DNA of 43,629 nt. Source: Lachnospiraceae bacterium. GTDB taxonomy: Bacteria; Bacillota; Clostridia; Lachnospirales; Lachnospiraceae. A model generated the notes under the pieces. The model had not been told where the DNA came from and ran no database searches. It worked only from the letters and a program-made list of their open reading frames with translations. Of this stretch, positions 17,783-26,124 are shown piece after piece. The translations under genes and the position numbers were made by a program. Every line of letters starts with the position of its first letter. Positions within the stretch are counted from its first letter, which is position 1. The stretch is from assembly GCA_030526195.1 (NCBI GenBank), contig JAUNDG010000020.1, forward strand, positions 1 through 43,629. Direction: 5' to 3'.

Positions 17783-17811
17783 ACAGTACCATAAAACAAA
17801 CGCAAAAGCAA
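17783..17811 (-). promoter_or_regulatory. Sigma-A type promoter of the AlbA_2 gene
   Basis: Read on the minus strand: -35 TTGCTT (17811-17806), 17-bp spacer, -10 TACTGT (17788-17783) preceded by TGG as an extended -10. The start would fall about 20 bp before the ATG at 17757, leaving a short leader with the AGGAGGG site. Confidence 0.65.
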
Positions 17812-17846
17812 ACGCAAAATTTTGCGTTTGCTTTTGCGTTTGTTTT
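17793..17846. repeat. Perfect 54-bp palindrome, probable operator
   Basis: Two 27-bp arms with no spacer, centred between 17819 and 17820. Each arm is built from two CGCAAA-type half-sites (AAACGCAAAA-like units), and one arm covers the -35 and spacer of the AlbA_2 promoter. A 15-bp copy of the core (TTTGCGTTTGCTTTT) recurs at 17885-17899. A cooperative repressor site is the simplest reading; an extruded cruciform is possible. Confidence 0.8.
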
Positions 17847-17969
17847 TGTGACGAAAAAAGGACAAAAATGGGCCAAATACGTCATTTGCGTTTGCTTTTC
17901 AGCCTTAAAGGTGGCTATTTTCAAGAGCGCATTTAGCAACGAGGGGTGGCAGGAAAATGTTTCCGTAAG

Positions 17970-17978
17970 TGTTATAAT
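17970..17978 (+). promoter_or_regulatory. Extended -10 upstream of zinc-ribbon gene
   Basis: TGTTATAAT matches TGn-TATAAT and lies about 100 bp before the ATG at 18082. No -35 seen. Confidence 0.45.
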
Positions 17979-18081
17979 CGCAGGATAGTTAAAGAAAACA
18001 TCATGCCTGTCATAAGAAAACGCATGGCAGGACCTGCAATATAAGCTGATTGAGGGCTGATATATCGAAAGGAAATCTGTG

Positions 18082-18486
18082 ATGGCTATCAAACTTGTGT
18101 CAATGAAATGCCCGGAGTGCAGAGCACTGCTTGATGTGGAGGAGAATCGCAAGCAGATCTTTTGCTCGTACTGTGGCACGAAGATTATGATCCAAAATGA
18201 CAATGAACATATTGTCCGACATATCGATGAGGCGGGCATCAAGCGTTCTGAATTGAATGCTATGGTCCGTTTAAAGGAATTGGAGCTAGAGGAAAAGGAA
18301 AATGAAAGAAGACGAAAAGGCCGATATACGGCCTATATAATTGCCTGCATCCTGTTGGTGGTTGGCATCGTATCTGAAATTATCGTTCATGAGAATCCGC
18401 TGGGCCTCTTCATGATCCTTGGGGCTGTGTACATTGCTATGTTTGCGTTTTTCTCAAGCGATGACGATAAGAAAAAGAAACACTAA
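18082..18486 (+). CDS. Small zinc-ribbon membrane protein
   Basis: 134 residues from the ATG at 18082; a GTG lies directly before it, and GAAAGGA sits about 9 bp upstream of the ATG. The N-terminus has one ribbon (MKCPECRALLDVEE...FCSYCGTKI), then a charged helix (RLKELELEEKENERRRKG), two TM helices (~87-105 and ~110-125) and a DDDKKKKH tail. Ribbon and tail would be cytoplasmic. No named family. The next gene, also a zinc-ribbon membrane protein, starts 31 bp later, so the two probably form an operon. Confidence 0.78.
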   Translation: MAIKLVSMKCPECRALLDVEENRKQIFCSYCGTKIMIQNDNEHIVRHIDEAGIKRSELNAMVRLKELELEEKENERRRKGRYTAYIIACILLVVGIVSEIIVHENPLGLFMILGAVYIAMFAFFSSDDDKKKKH

Positions 18487-18517
18487 TAATTAAGGGATAA
18501 AGGAACGATACGTAAAA

Positions 18518-20479
18518 ATGAAATGTCAAAACTGTGGTAATGAATTAGCGGAAGGCGTGGCCTTTTGCTGTGAATGTGGCACGAAAGTGGCACCGCCCAT
18601 AGCCTTTTGCCGCGAATGTGGGGCGAAAGTGGAGGCTGGGGCCAAGTTTTGCCCTGAATGCGGGGCGAGCTTAACTGTCCGAAAGGAAGCGACACCTGAA
18701 AAAGATAAGAAAGAAAAACAGCCGAAGAAAACAAAATCGACGAAGAAACAAACGCTGACAGAAAAACCGCCTATGGCAGAAGTCAGAAAAGAAGAACCGC
18801 ATAAACCGGAAACAAATAAAGTGGAGACATCTACTATCAAAGAAGAAACGGTAAAGGAAGAACCAGCAAGGGAAGAATCCATAAAAGAAGAGCCGGTAAA
18901 AGAAGCTCCGGCAGCGAAAACTCAACCGGAAGCACCGAAGGATTCAGTTCAGAATGAGCCGAGTCAGACAAAGACGTCTCCACCCAAAAAGCAGGCAAAC
19001 CAGAAGAAAACCAGTGCCTCAACGAGCGATAAACTGAAAGGTAAAGCTATCGAGTTCTGGCAGAAACTGGATCTGTTTTGCCAGGTTGCATTGATCAGTG
19101 CCACGGTTGTTCTGGTCTTGTTCCTTGTGGCTGTTGCAAAACACAGAGGCTTGCCGATCATCATTTCCGTGCTCCAGATTGCGGGGCTGATCGTAGCATT
19201 TCTTATGCATAAGGGGTACATCACAAGTCAGAAAACCTGGCTTAAGTATCTTCTTTTGGGAGCGGTCATTTTGTTTGCCCTCATCAATGTGATGAGTTAT
19301 TCCTTTGGCGGATCAAGGTCATACAAGTCTCAGGAATCGAAATCGACAGCTGAGACGCAAGCGATATCTCAGCCGATACGGAAGCCTCTGAAAGCTCAGA
19401 AACTGCCGAAGGTGACGGAAGCACCGGAAGCGCCGATCGTGCCGGAGCGAACAGAAAAGGATGGTTTTTCTGAAGAGAACAATGAACTTGTGACCATCGG
19501 CGACTTTGCATTTTCTGTGCCGGATTATTGGGAGGCTGATAAGGAAAAAGAGGATGAATATCGGGCTTATGCCGAGCGTGATGGCAAAACAGCCATGCTT
19601 CAGATTGAATCCCAAAAGGATAATTTTGATCCTGTCACCTTCGACATCTTGCAGGAAGAAAATGACAATGGCCTGATGGCTGAGTCGATGAAGGCCTGGT
19701 TTGATGCCAGCGGCGATGTGACGTCAGAGTCCTTCGAAAATGGGGTTATTAAGGGCTATATTTATAGCTGCGATTTCGAGCAGGATGATGTGAAGGGGAA
19801 ATGTCAGTGTCTGGTGTTCCCTTCCGAAAATGATAATTGCTGGATTTTTGTTTCTTTGACAGAGTCAGATAATACGGAGTATACGTATTTTGGCGATTAT
19901 CGAAAAATTCTGGAATCGATTGCAGTGGTAGAACCGGAAGAGGAATCGACGGAAGAACCGGTGACTGAAGAAGAAACAGAAAATGAGGCTGCTGACGCCG
20001 AGGAGGATCCAATACCGGATATGACCGAGGAAGAGGAAGCCGCGATGTTTGATAAGGTGTATGACTTCCTTGACAGATTTGAGTCTGGAGGTGACTCGTC
20101 AAATGAGAATTTGACAGTTGATAATTGTCCTGATTTAGCTGCGATGTTGAGCAATAAAGCGGATATGGATCCGTCCTATGCTTCGTTTGCCTCCAAATAT
20201 AAAGGTCGCAATATAGAATTCGACGGTCGCATTGATTATTGTGCCCGCCACGGGAATTACAAAACAAGATTTGATTATCTTGTCAGTGCCGGCGATTATG
20301 ATCCGGATCACCAAACAGGTCCGTCCTTCAAATTTGATGATGTCAGTTATTCTGACCTTCACACCGATATTGATACTGTAAGCGTCGGCTTAAATGTGCG
20401 CATCGTGGCAGAAGTGGTCAAATACGACAGTAATGCCGGTTTGTTTTATCTGAAGCCGGTTTCGATAAGCGCCCGCTGA
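18518..20479 (+). CDS. Zinc-ribbon membrane protein with C-terminal DUF4839-like domain
   Basis: 653 residues. The N-terminus has three short ribbon-type units (CxxCGNEL, CxECGTK, CRECGAK, CPECGAS), a long Lys/Glu/Pro-rich linker (~55-165), and about three TM helices (~186-258). An extracytoplasmic segment (~330-465) opens with VTIGDFAFSVPDYWE, a pattern seen in lipid-anchored surface proteins with a PsbP-like or similar fold. An acidic linker follows, and from ~530 to the end the sequence (DNCPDLAAMLSN...FDGRIDYCARHGNY) fits DUF4839, known from zinc-ribbon proteins of Firmicutes. No terminator separates it from the small ribbon gene. Function unknown. Confidence 0.78.
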   Translation: MKCQNCGNELAEGVAFCCECGTKVAPPIAFCRECGAKVEAGAKFCPECGASLTVRKEATPEKDKKEKQPKKTKSTKKQTLTEKPPMAEVRKEEPHKPETNKVETSTIKEETVKEEPAREESIKEEPVKEAPAAKTQPEAPKDSVQNEPSQTKTSPPKKQANQKKTSASTSDKLKGKAIEFWQKLDLFCQVALISATVVLVLFLVAVAKHRGLPIIISVLQIAGLIVAFLMHKGYITSQKTWLKYLLLGAVILFALINVMSYSFGGSRSYKSQESKSTAETQAISQPIRKPLKAQKLPKVTEAPEAPIVPERTEKDGFSEENNELVTIGDFAFSVPDYWEADKEKEDEYRAYAERDGKTAMLQIESQKDNFDPVTFDILQEENDNGLMAESMKAWFDASGDVTSESFENGVIKGYIYSCDFEQDDVKGKCQCLVFPSENDNCWIFVSLTESDNTEYTYFGDYRKILESIAVVEPEEESTEEPVTEEETENEAADAEEDPIPDMTEEEEAAMFDKVYDFLDRFESGGDSSNENLTVDNCPDLAAMLSNKADMDPSYASFASKYKGRNIEFDGRIDYCARHGNYKTRFDYLVSAGDYDPDHQTGPSFKFDDVSYSDLHTDIDTVSVGLNVRIVAEVVKYDSNAGLFYLKPVSISAR

Positions 20480-20485
20480 TATAAT
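20477..20485 (+). promoter_or_regulatory. Candidate extended -10 overlapping the DUF4839 gene stop
   Basis: TGATATAAT overlaps the TGA stop codon. Transcription from here would give an RNA of about 120 nt ending at the terminator at 20581-20609. Weakly supported. Confidence 0.25.
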
Positions 20486-20580
20486 GCCGATTTCCACATA
20501 GTGAGTATTACTGACGATAGTGATTGAGAACTATGAGGCTGTGTGAACCTTAGAAAAATCCAAAAGATAATATAACAATA

Positions 20581-20609
20581 AAAGCTGTGAGGCGACTCGC
20601 AGCTTTTTT
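20581..20609 (+). terminator. Strong intrinsic terminator with GCGA tetraloop
   Basis: Stem 20581-20591 with 20596-20606 (one G-T pair), loop GCGA, then six T's. It closes the zinc-ribbon operon. Confidence 0.92.
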
Positions 20610-20754
20610 CGTGGTAGAATATATCTGACAATCTGATTCATCTTTGAAAACTGGTTTCGCAATGAGACGGAAAGTGCATATGTCTGTTCCGCACGAGGTG
20701 CTCTGCCTGCTTTGCGGATTGGTTTTCAATATCATATAAAGAAAGGACCCCACC

Positions 20755-22647
20755 GTGAAAAAAAGAACCCTTATCCCCTTGGCGCTGACGTTAACCATCT
20801 TGCTTTTCGCAGGCTGCGGCGCCAAAACATCTGAAAATACCGCCGACGCCGACAAAGCGGATGCTTCCGCTGAAGTTACCGCCGAGTCCGAGCCGGAAAT
20901 GGCAACCGACGACACTAACGCCGAGGATGACGCGCCGGTCGTCACCATCGTTTACACCAACGACGTTCACTGTGCCATCGATAACGTGCTGGACAAACCG
21001 GAGGATGCGCCGGAGGACGAACCCGCCGAGCCGGGCCTTCGTCTTTCAAAAGTGGCGCAGTATGTCAATGACCTGCGGGCCGAGGACCGGGAGGTTTTCC
21101 TGGTGGACGCCGGCGACGAAATCCAGGGCTCCATTTACGGCGGTTTTGATGAAGGCAAGTCTATCATCAGCCTCATGAACGCTGCGGGCTACCAGGTCGC
21201 GACCCCGGGCAACCACGAATTTGACTACGGCCTGCCGGTGCTGGCCGAGCGCCGGAGTGAGGCCGCGTACCCCTACATTTCCTGCAATTTCCACTATACC
21301 GGTGAAGAAAATGGCGCGGATCCCTTCGAACCCTACGCCATTTTCGAAGCAGGCGATGTGAAGGTGGCCTTCATCGGCATCACCACCCCGGAAGCCATTA
21401 CCAGCTCCACGCCGACTTATTTCCAGAATGAAAATGGTGATTTCATCTACACCATCGACGGCATCCACGACCCCGCCGATTTCTACAACTGCGTTCAGGA
21501 AACCATCGACGCCGTGAAGGATGAGGCCGATTACGTCATCGCCATCGGCCACGTGGGCATCGACAAGCAGGTGGTGGAAAATGGCATTTCCAGCTACGAT
21601 GTCATCGAGAATACCTGCGGCCTCGACGCTTTCATCGACGGCCATTCCCACAGCATCATGGAAGGTACCCTCGTCGAGGACAAGGAAGGCCACGAGGTCA
21701 TGCTGACTCAGACCGGCAGCAAGCTGGCCAACATCGGCGTTATGGATATTTACAAAAATGGCGCTGTTGACACGAATCTCATTTCCGAACTTGAAAATGC
21801 CGATCCCGATGTCGCCGCGCTTGAGGAGAGTATCATCAGCGCTGTTCAGGAGAAAATGGGTGAGCAGATCGCGGTTCTTGAGACGGAACTCACCATCAAC
21901 AATCCGGAGGATGACAGCGAGCGTCTGGTCCGGGCGCAGGAAGTGAACGCCGGCGATTTCGTGGCGGATGCTCAGTATTGGTACCTTAATATGGAAAAGG
22001 AATTGGGCTGTGACATTTCCCTGGCGAACGGCGGTTCTGTGAGAAGCACCGTGAAGGCCGGCAAGGTCACTCTCGGCGATGTCAAAAATGTGTCACCCTT
22101 CGGCAATCAGATTTGTCTGATCGAAGCCACCGGCCAGCAGGTGCTGGATGCTCTTGAAATGGGTGTGACCGTGGTCGGCGAATGGGATGAGGTCTGGGAA
22201 GCACCCTCAGAAAATGGCGGTTTCATGCAGGTTTCCGGTCTGCGTTACACCATCGATACCGCAGTGCCCAGCTCCGTTAAGACTGACGAAAATGGCATGT
22301 TCCAGTCCGTTGACGGCGATTATCGCGTCAAGGATGTGGCGGTTTACAACCGCGAAACCGGCGATTATGAGCCGCTTGCTCTTGATAAGAGTTATCGCAT
22401 CGGCGGTGCCAGCTACATCCTCCGCAGCTCCGGCAACGGCTTAAGCATGTTTGCCGATTGTGAACTGGTGGGCGATTACATCGGCGAGGATTCAGAAGTT
22501 CTGGCCGCTTACTTCGAAAGCTTCACCAAAGACGGCGAGTATGCCATGGTTAAAACAGCCGGCTCACCCCTGCTTTCATACAAAGGCTTCGACCTTGATT
22601 ATGAAAACCCCGCCGGCAGCGGTCGCATTACCATTCTGGACAGCTAA
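20755..22647 (+). CDS. 5'-nucleotidase/UshA-family metallophosphatase lipoprotein
   Basis: 630 residues with a GTG start after AGAAAGGA. Signal peptide with lipobox FAGC, an Asp/Ala/Glu linker, then the calcineurin-like metallophosphatase domain: YTNDVHC (metal ligands D, H), DAGDEIQGS, PGNHEFDYG, IGHVG and DGHSHS. The C-terminal 5'-nucleotidase domain (~370-600) has LANGGSVRS and VSPFGNQ. Such proteins hydrolyse extracellular nucleotides or sugar nucleotides to nucleosides plus phosphate at the cell surface. The BMP-type nucleoside importer 7 kb downstream would be a sensible taker of the product. TGGTAGAAT at 20612-20620 is a possible extended -10. Transcribed alone. Confidence 0.93.
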   Translation: MKKRTLIPLALTLTILLFAGCGAKTSENTADADKADASAEVTAESEPEMATDDTNAEDDAPVVTIVYTNDVHCAIDNVLDKPEDAPEDEPAEPGLRLSKVAQYVNDLRAEDREVFLVDAGDEIQGSIYGGFDEGKSIISLMNAAGYQVATPGNHEFDYGLPVLAERRSEAAYPYISCNFHYTGEENGADPFEPYAIFEAGDVKVAFIGITTPEAITSSTPTYFQNENGDFIYTIDGIHDPADFYNCVQETIDAVKDEADYVIAIGHVGIDKQVVENGISSYDVIENTCGLDAFIDGHSHSIMEGTLVEDKEGHEVMLTQTGSKLANIGVMDIYKNGAVDTNLISELENADPDVAALEESIISAVQEKMGEQIAVLETELTINNPEDDSERLVRAQEVNAGDFVADAQYWYLNMEKELGCDISLANGGSVRSTVKAGKVTLGDVKNVSPFGNQICLIEATGQQVLDALEMGVTVVGEWDEVWEAPSENGGFMQVSGLRYTIDTAVPSSVKTDENGMFQSVDGDYRVKDVAVYNRETGDYEPLALDKSYRIGGASYILRSSGNGLSMFADCELVGDYIGEDSEVLAAYFESFTKDGEYAMVKTAGSPLLSYKGFDLDYENPAGSGRITILDS

Positions 22648-23000
22648 GGCTTGCGCTTCTTTCTCAGCGACTCGCTCGTTGAAGAATGTGCGCGCAAACG
22701 ATATATTTTCAAACACAAAATCAACCGAAATCATCAAGAAACCAACAAGAAAAACAGGACCCGCGGGTCCTGTTTTTCTTGTTGCGAGATATATTTGCCT
22801 TTCTAAACCACCTGGATTTTTCGCGGTTCCCTGGCAACCGTTATCTTGTGTTGGATTCAGGGAAAAAATCATAGTGTTTTTGATTGATCAACCCTGATTT
22901 GTTGAGATATAAACTGACATCAGGGAAAAAAGAGTTCTCCGGCGAAGAAAAGTTCCCTGCAAACCAATTATGCTAAGGGGAATCAGGGAATCCCGCATTA
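22648..23000. other. Convergent intergenic region with repeated CAGGGAA
   Basis: Besides the bidirectional terminator at 22743-22784, the stretch 22827-22990 has five copies of CAGGGAA/TTCCCTG (22827, 22858, 22921, 22953 and 22984) in both orientations. No coding signal was seen. Confidence 0.55.
22743..22784. terminator. Perfect 42-bp palindromic bidirectional terminator
   Basis: Two 21-bp arms (22743-22763 and 22764-22784). GC-rich centre CAGGACCCGCGGGTCCTG is flanked by AAAAA on the left and TTTTT on the right, so it can terminate transcription from both strands between the nucleotidase gene and the convergent lipoprotein gene. Confidence 0.92.
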
Positions 23001-23582
23001 TCACATGGAGTCTGCCACATTTGACAGCTTCTGCAGGCAACGCAGGCTGACTTCTGTGTAGTAATTGTATTCGGCATCCGTCAGATCCTCGTCTTCGAGG
23101 GCATCAAACTTCGCTGTCATCTCAAGCTCCTTGCCCAGGAGTTCGGTGTACTCTGTCAGCACCTTGAAGTCAGACAGATCCGCTTTCTTCATGAAGTCAC
23201 AGTAGTCATCAACAAAAGCTTCATAAGAGTCAATGGCTTCCTTAATCTCCGGGCGGATGGCGCTGTTGTCGGCTTTGTTGGTCTCCTCAGCCGGTGCCGG
23301 TTCGGGTGCGGGCTCCTCAGCCGCCGGTTCGGGAGCAGCTTCTTCGGCCGGGGTCTCTTCGACATCCGTCAGCTCTTCAGTGCTCTTTTCGAGTTCTTTC
23401 TTCAATTCTTCCGTTTCTTTTTCAATTTCTTTCTTCAGCTCTTCGGTCTCTTTTTCCATTTCCTCGAGCATCTGGTCCACCTCGGTCTGAGAGTAGGTGG
23501 GCTCTTCTTTTTTGCTGCCGCAGGCCGTCATGGAGCCGATCAGTCCAAGTGCCAGAACAATAGCGAGTACACGTCTTTTCAT
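23001..23582 (-). CDS. Coiled-coil lipoprotein, possibly DUF6591-like
   Basis: 193 residues from the ATG at 23582, preceded by AGGAGG; the open frame runs further upstream without a site. Signal peptide with lipobox MTAC, then a heptad coiled coil of KETEELKKE repeats (~28-65), an Ala/Pro/Glu-rich linker and a C-terminal helical domain (~105-190: IRPEIKEAIDSYEAFVDDYCDFMKK). The C-terminal pattern is common in small clostridial lipoproteins and resembles DUF6591, from memory only. No enzymatic motif. It lies upstream of nothing on its strand except the terminator, so it is monocistronic or follows the XRE gene 65 bp before it. Confidence 0.78.
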   Translation of the reverse strand: MKRRVLAIVLALGLIGSMTACGSKKEEPTYSQTEVDQMLEEMEKETEELKKEIEKETEELKKELEKSTEELTDVEETPAEEAAPEPAAEEPAPEPAPAEETNKADNSAIRPEIKEAIDSYEAFVDDYCDFMKKADLSDFKVLTEYTELLGKELEMTAKFDALEDEDLTDAEYNYYTEVSLRCLQKLSNVADSM

Positions 23583-23647
23583 AGTTGTCGTCCTCCTTCG
23601 GTACGATACGCGGTTGCGGGTGAATCTTGCGCACATGTCAAAAATGG

Positions 23648-24025
23648 CTACTCTTCGTTGCGGATTTTTGCGATTTCCTCGGGGCTATTTGCACCCTCAT
23701 TTCCGAAAATGGCCATGCGGCTGCCGAGCATGATGGCCTGATCCAGCAAATGCACCGTGGTTTGGGTGTATTCCCGGAGCGCCTCAATTGTACGGCGATA
23801 TTCGGTCATCAGGTCAGCATTCGACGCCTCGGTACGGCCCAACAGCTCATCGATGGTGACATGGAAAAAGTCCGCCAGCGCCTTCAGATTTTCGATGCGC
23901 GGAATGCCCGTGCCATTTTCCCATTTCGTGATAACCTGCCGGGACACGTTCAGTTTCTCCGACAATTTTTCCTGGGACAGACCCTGTCGCTCCCTGAGTT
24001 GTTTCAGTTTTTCTCCAAATGTCAT
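23648..24025 (-). CDS. XRE-family HTH transcriptional regulator
   Basis: 125 residues from the ATG at 24025 (AAAGGGG upstream). The N-terminal HTH_3 domain is complete: FGEKLKQLRERQGLSQEKLSEKLNVSRQVITKWENGTGIPRIENLKALADFFHVTIDELLG. The remaining ~60 residues are helical with no known ligand-binding domain. It lies 65 bp upstream of the coiled-coil lipoprotein on the same strand and divergent to the ribbon protein at 24462, so either could be its target. Typical length for small chromosomal Cro/CI-type regulators. Confidence 0.9.
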   Translation of the reverse strand: MTFGEKLKQLRERQGLSQEKLSEKLNVSRQVITKWENGTGIPRIENLKALADFFHVTIDELLGRTEASNADLMTEYRRTIEALREYTQTTVHLLDQAIMLGSRMAIFGNEGANSPEEIAKIRNEE

Positions 24026-24461
24026 GCGCAATTTCCCCTTTACTCCTTTCAGTATAGAGGTCTGTGCCCCGGGGACAAGCAAGCCAAAATGACACGATTG
24101 CCACGGGAAGTAGCCGTTTAAGTGGCTGCTGACATAAAGATACAACCGGGCGGATCGCATTTATATGCCCAAAATCTTTCCAAGAAAATGGGGTTCGATC
24201 ACGCCTCCAATAGTCAGGCGCTCCTGATAGCGAAGTGACCGTTTCGTCATAGAGATGAGTGGGAACTTGATTTATGCCTCTCAAGCATTACAATATTCTT
24301 TAGAAAATGAGTTTACATTATGGCGAAACGTATGTGGTCAACTCACTCTGCTATTGTTTCGTGGAGGCGTTACGCAATCGTAAGATATAAACTGTTTATA
24401 GTCAGGCTTTTGATTCGAGCGATTGTGAATAGCTGTGAGTTGTTATGAAAGGAGGACTCGC
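24026..24461. other. Divergent intergenic region, XRE gene and ribbon gene
   Basis: 436 bp without a supported gene. It should contain both divergent promoters but I see no clear -35/-10 pair. Two GAAAATG copies (24184, 24303) lie here. Confidence 0.5.
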
Positions 24462-25610
24462 ATGGCAGATAAGCTTCAACCCGGCATTCTAGCCGAGCTG
24501 TATTATGAGAGGGTCCTTCTTGAGAAAATGCCCCGGCAGCTGGATCTGATGGCCGACCTCTATCCCGGGTTTGTCATCGAGGAGGTGCCTTCCGATAATA
24601 AAACGAAGACCGTCGCGGATTATGATGAGGCTTCAGGTTTCATCCGGGCGGTGCGGTATCATGACCGGTTGTACGGTGGCAGCCACAATCGGGTGACGCA
24701 AATTCTGGGGCGGCTCACCGGTACAGCCAAGGGCAGTTCGGAAAAGGAGCGCTACACAGCGGAGCGGATACGGGAGCGCATCGCCGGTACGTTGGCGGTA
24801 TCCCCTGAAAGCCTGACGGCATTTCGTGATTATTGGCTGGTGCGCATCGGGGAAGAAGTAGAGAATGGCTCGGAGGAAGCACTGTATCGCCTTCGGGATG
24901 AACTGGACGGTTACCTTGATATCCTGTTGGATGCGGGTAATGATTCATCATCTCAAGAACCTTCGCCATCCGAATTATCAGCGCTTACATCAGCAACTCC
25001 ATTATCAGAGATATCATCAGAGTCAGCCACATCATCAGAAAAGGCATCACAGTCAGCCACATCATCGGGGCTTCGTACGATAGCTACGGATAATGCGGTC
25101 TGTGATATCGCCCCGGAGGTCATGGATGCCTTCCTTCGCATGGTGCTGTATCAATGGAACCTCGGAACGGTGGCGGGCCTGGTGAATGTCTGGGTCTGGC
25201 TTTTACTGGGGGCTTTGCTGCGGCAGCAGATCAATCGCCTGTTGTTTGTGTATCTGAGTACACTGGAACCGCGGATCCCGGAAGTGGATGATCGCATCAC
25301 AAAGGAAGATCTCCTGGAGGGTGAATCCTTCTATGAGGGCGATGACCTTGATAATCGTTTCCCGGGCATTTTGTGGTACTGTGATCGCTGCGGTGAGCGC
25401 CTCAACGAACAGACCGGGTTCGATGACCATTTACCGGAATGGGCCTGCCGGAAGTGTGGCTATGAGAACCGGTTATCCATAGAAGACATCTACAATTGCG
25501 AAAAAGAGTACCTCGACGGATCCGATCCGGTGGATAAAGAGGATTTCTTCTGGGCTTTGAAGGAACGCCATGATGAGGTTGACGCCATAAACCAACGCCC
25601 AAAAACCTGA
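24462..25610 (+). CDS. Zinc-ribbon protein of unknown function
   Basis: 382 residues from the ATG at 24462 with AAAGGAGG just upstream. The N-terminal ~155 residues are charged and helical (VTQILGRLTGTAKGSSEKERYTAERIRERI). A Ser/Thr/Ala-rich low-complexity linker (~165-210, repeated SATSSE) leads to a hydrophobic stretch (~240-260, LVNVWVWLLLGALL) and a C-terminal ribbon WYCDRCGERLNEQTGFD...WACRKCGY. That ribbon closely resembles those of the 12180-13799 protein. The C-terminus stops right before the remnant HTH gene, in the same frame. No family recognised apart from the ribbon. Confidence 0.75.
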   Translation: MADKLQPGILAELYYERVLLEKMPRQLDLMADLYPGFVIEEVPSDNKTKTVADYDEASGFIRAVRYHDRLYGGSHNRVTQILGRLTGTAKGSSEKERYTAERIRERIAGTLAVSPESLTAFRDYWLVRIGEEVENGSEEALYRLRDELDGYLDILLDAGNDSSSQEPSPSELSALTSATPLSEISSESATSSEKASQSATSSGLRTIATDNAVCDIAPEVMDAFLRMVLYQWNLGTVAGLVNVWVWLLLGALLRQQINRLLFVYLSTLEPRIPEVDDRITKEDLLEGESFYEGDDLDNRFPGILWYCDRCGERLNEQTGFDDHLPEWACRKCGYENRLSIEDIYNCEKEYLDGSDPVDKEDFFWALKERHDEVDAINQRPKT

Positions 25611-25613
25611 TAA

Positions 25614-26099
25614 CAGAAAAAAGACCTGGGGCTGACACAGAAGGAACTGGCGGCGCTGGCGGGGGTGTCAAAGCCGACGGTTGAAAGATGGGAGCGGTCC
25701 GATAAGCCGATCACGGGGCCGATCGTGCCGCTGCTGTATTTGCTGACGCCGGAAAAGATTGAGGCGGTGGTGCTGCCCGAACGCCAGCTACCGATCCGTA
25801 TGCTGTATATGTACAAAGAGCGGGTGTGCACGTTGATCGAAGCGGATGAGCGCACGCGCCGGGTGAAGATTAAAAATTACACGGACCATAACCAGTTCCG
25901 CGCGTTCGGGTGCAATGAGACTCCGTCCTTTGAGGACTATGAGGAATTCTTAAGAAGTCACTGCTTCCCGGAAACCCGGGATAAATTGAAGCTGATCCTA
26001 CAGGATCTGGATTTGCCGTTTTAAGATCCATTTTTGATTATCAGAAAGACAAAGGGCCGTATGGCGGAGGATGATTTCTGGTTGAAACTGGAGTGTTAG
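25614..26099 (+). pseudogene. Decayed XRE-type regulator of the kind found near HipA-like genes
   Basis: In the frame of 25665 the sequence reads LGLTQKELAALAGVSKPTVERWE, a clear HTH, but no ATG, GTG or TTG precedes it; two stops (25608-25613) lie directly upstream and the N-terminal helix is missing. A GTG at 25665 would start inside the HTH. After RDKLKLILQDLDLPF a TAA stop (26022-26024) interrupts, yet the same frame continues DPFLIIRKTKGRMAEDDFWLKLE to a TAG at 26097. From memory, relatives read LPFYDPF at this spot, so TAA would be a Tyr-codon mutation. Both ends look broken. No HipA-like kinase gene is nearby. A shortened functional protein from 25665 is possible but less likely. Confidence 0.7.
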
Positions 26100-26124
26100 A
26101 ATATTTCAGGAGGTAGGCACCGCC

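Larger units (their letters stand above)
17758..18081. other. Divergent intergenic region between the AlbA_2 gene and a zinc-ribbon gene
   Basis: Holds the AlbA_2 promoter and palindrome (17783-17846), a further 15-bp copy of the palindrome core (17885-17899) and an extended -10 for the rightward gene (17970-17978). No other gene was recognised. Confidence 0.7.

Noticed and set aside
17703-18242. 179-codon minus-strand frame across the palindrome
   Set aside because: It overlaps the promoter and the start of the zinc-ribbon gene and has no ribosome binding site or domain.
8340-20479. Integrative element with att sites
   Set aside because: AT-rich composition suggests transfer, but no integrase, tRNA or flanking direct repeat was seen.
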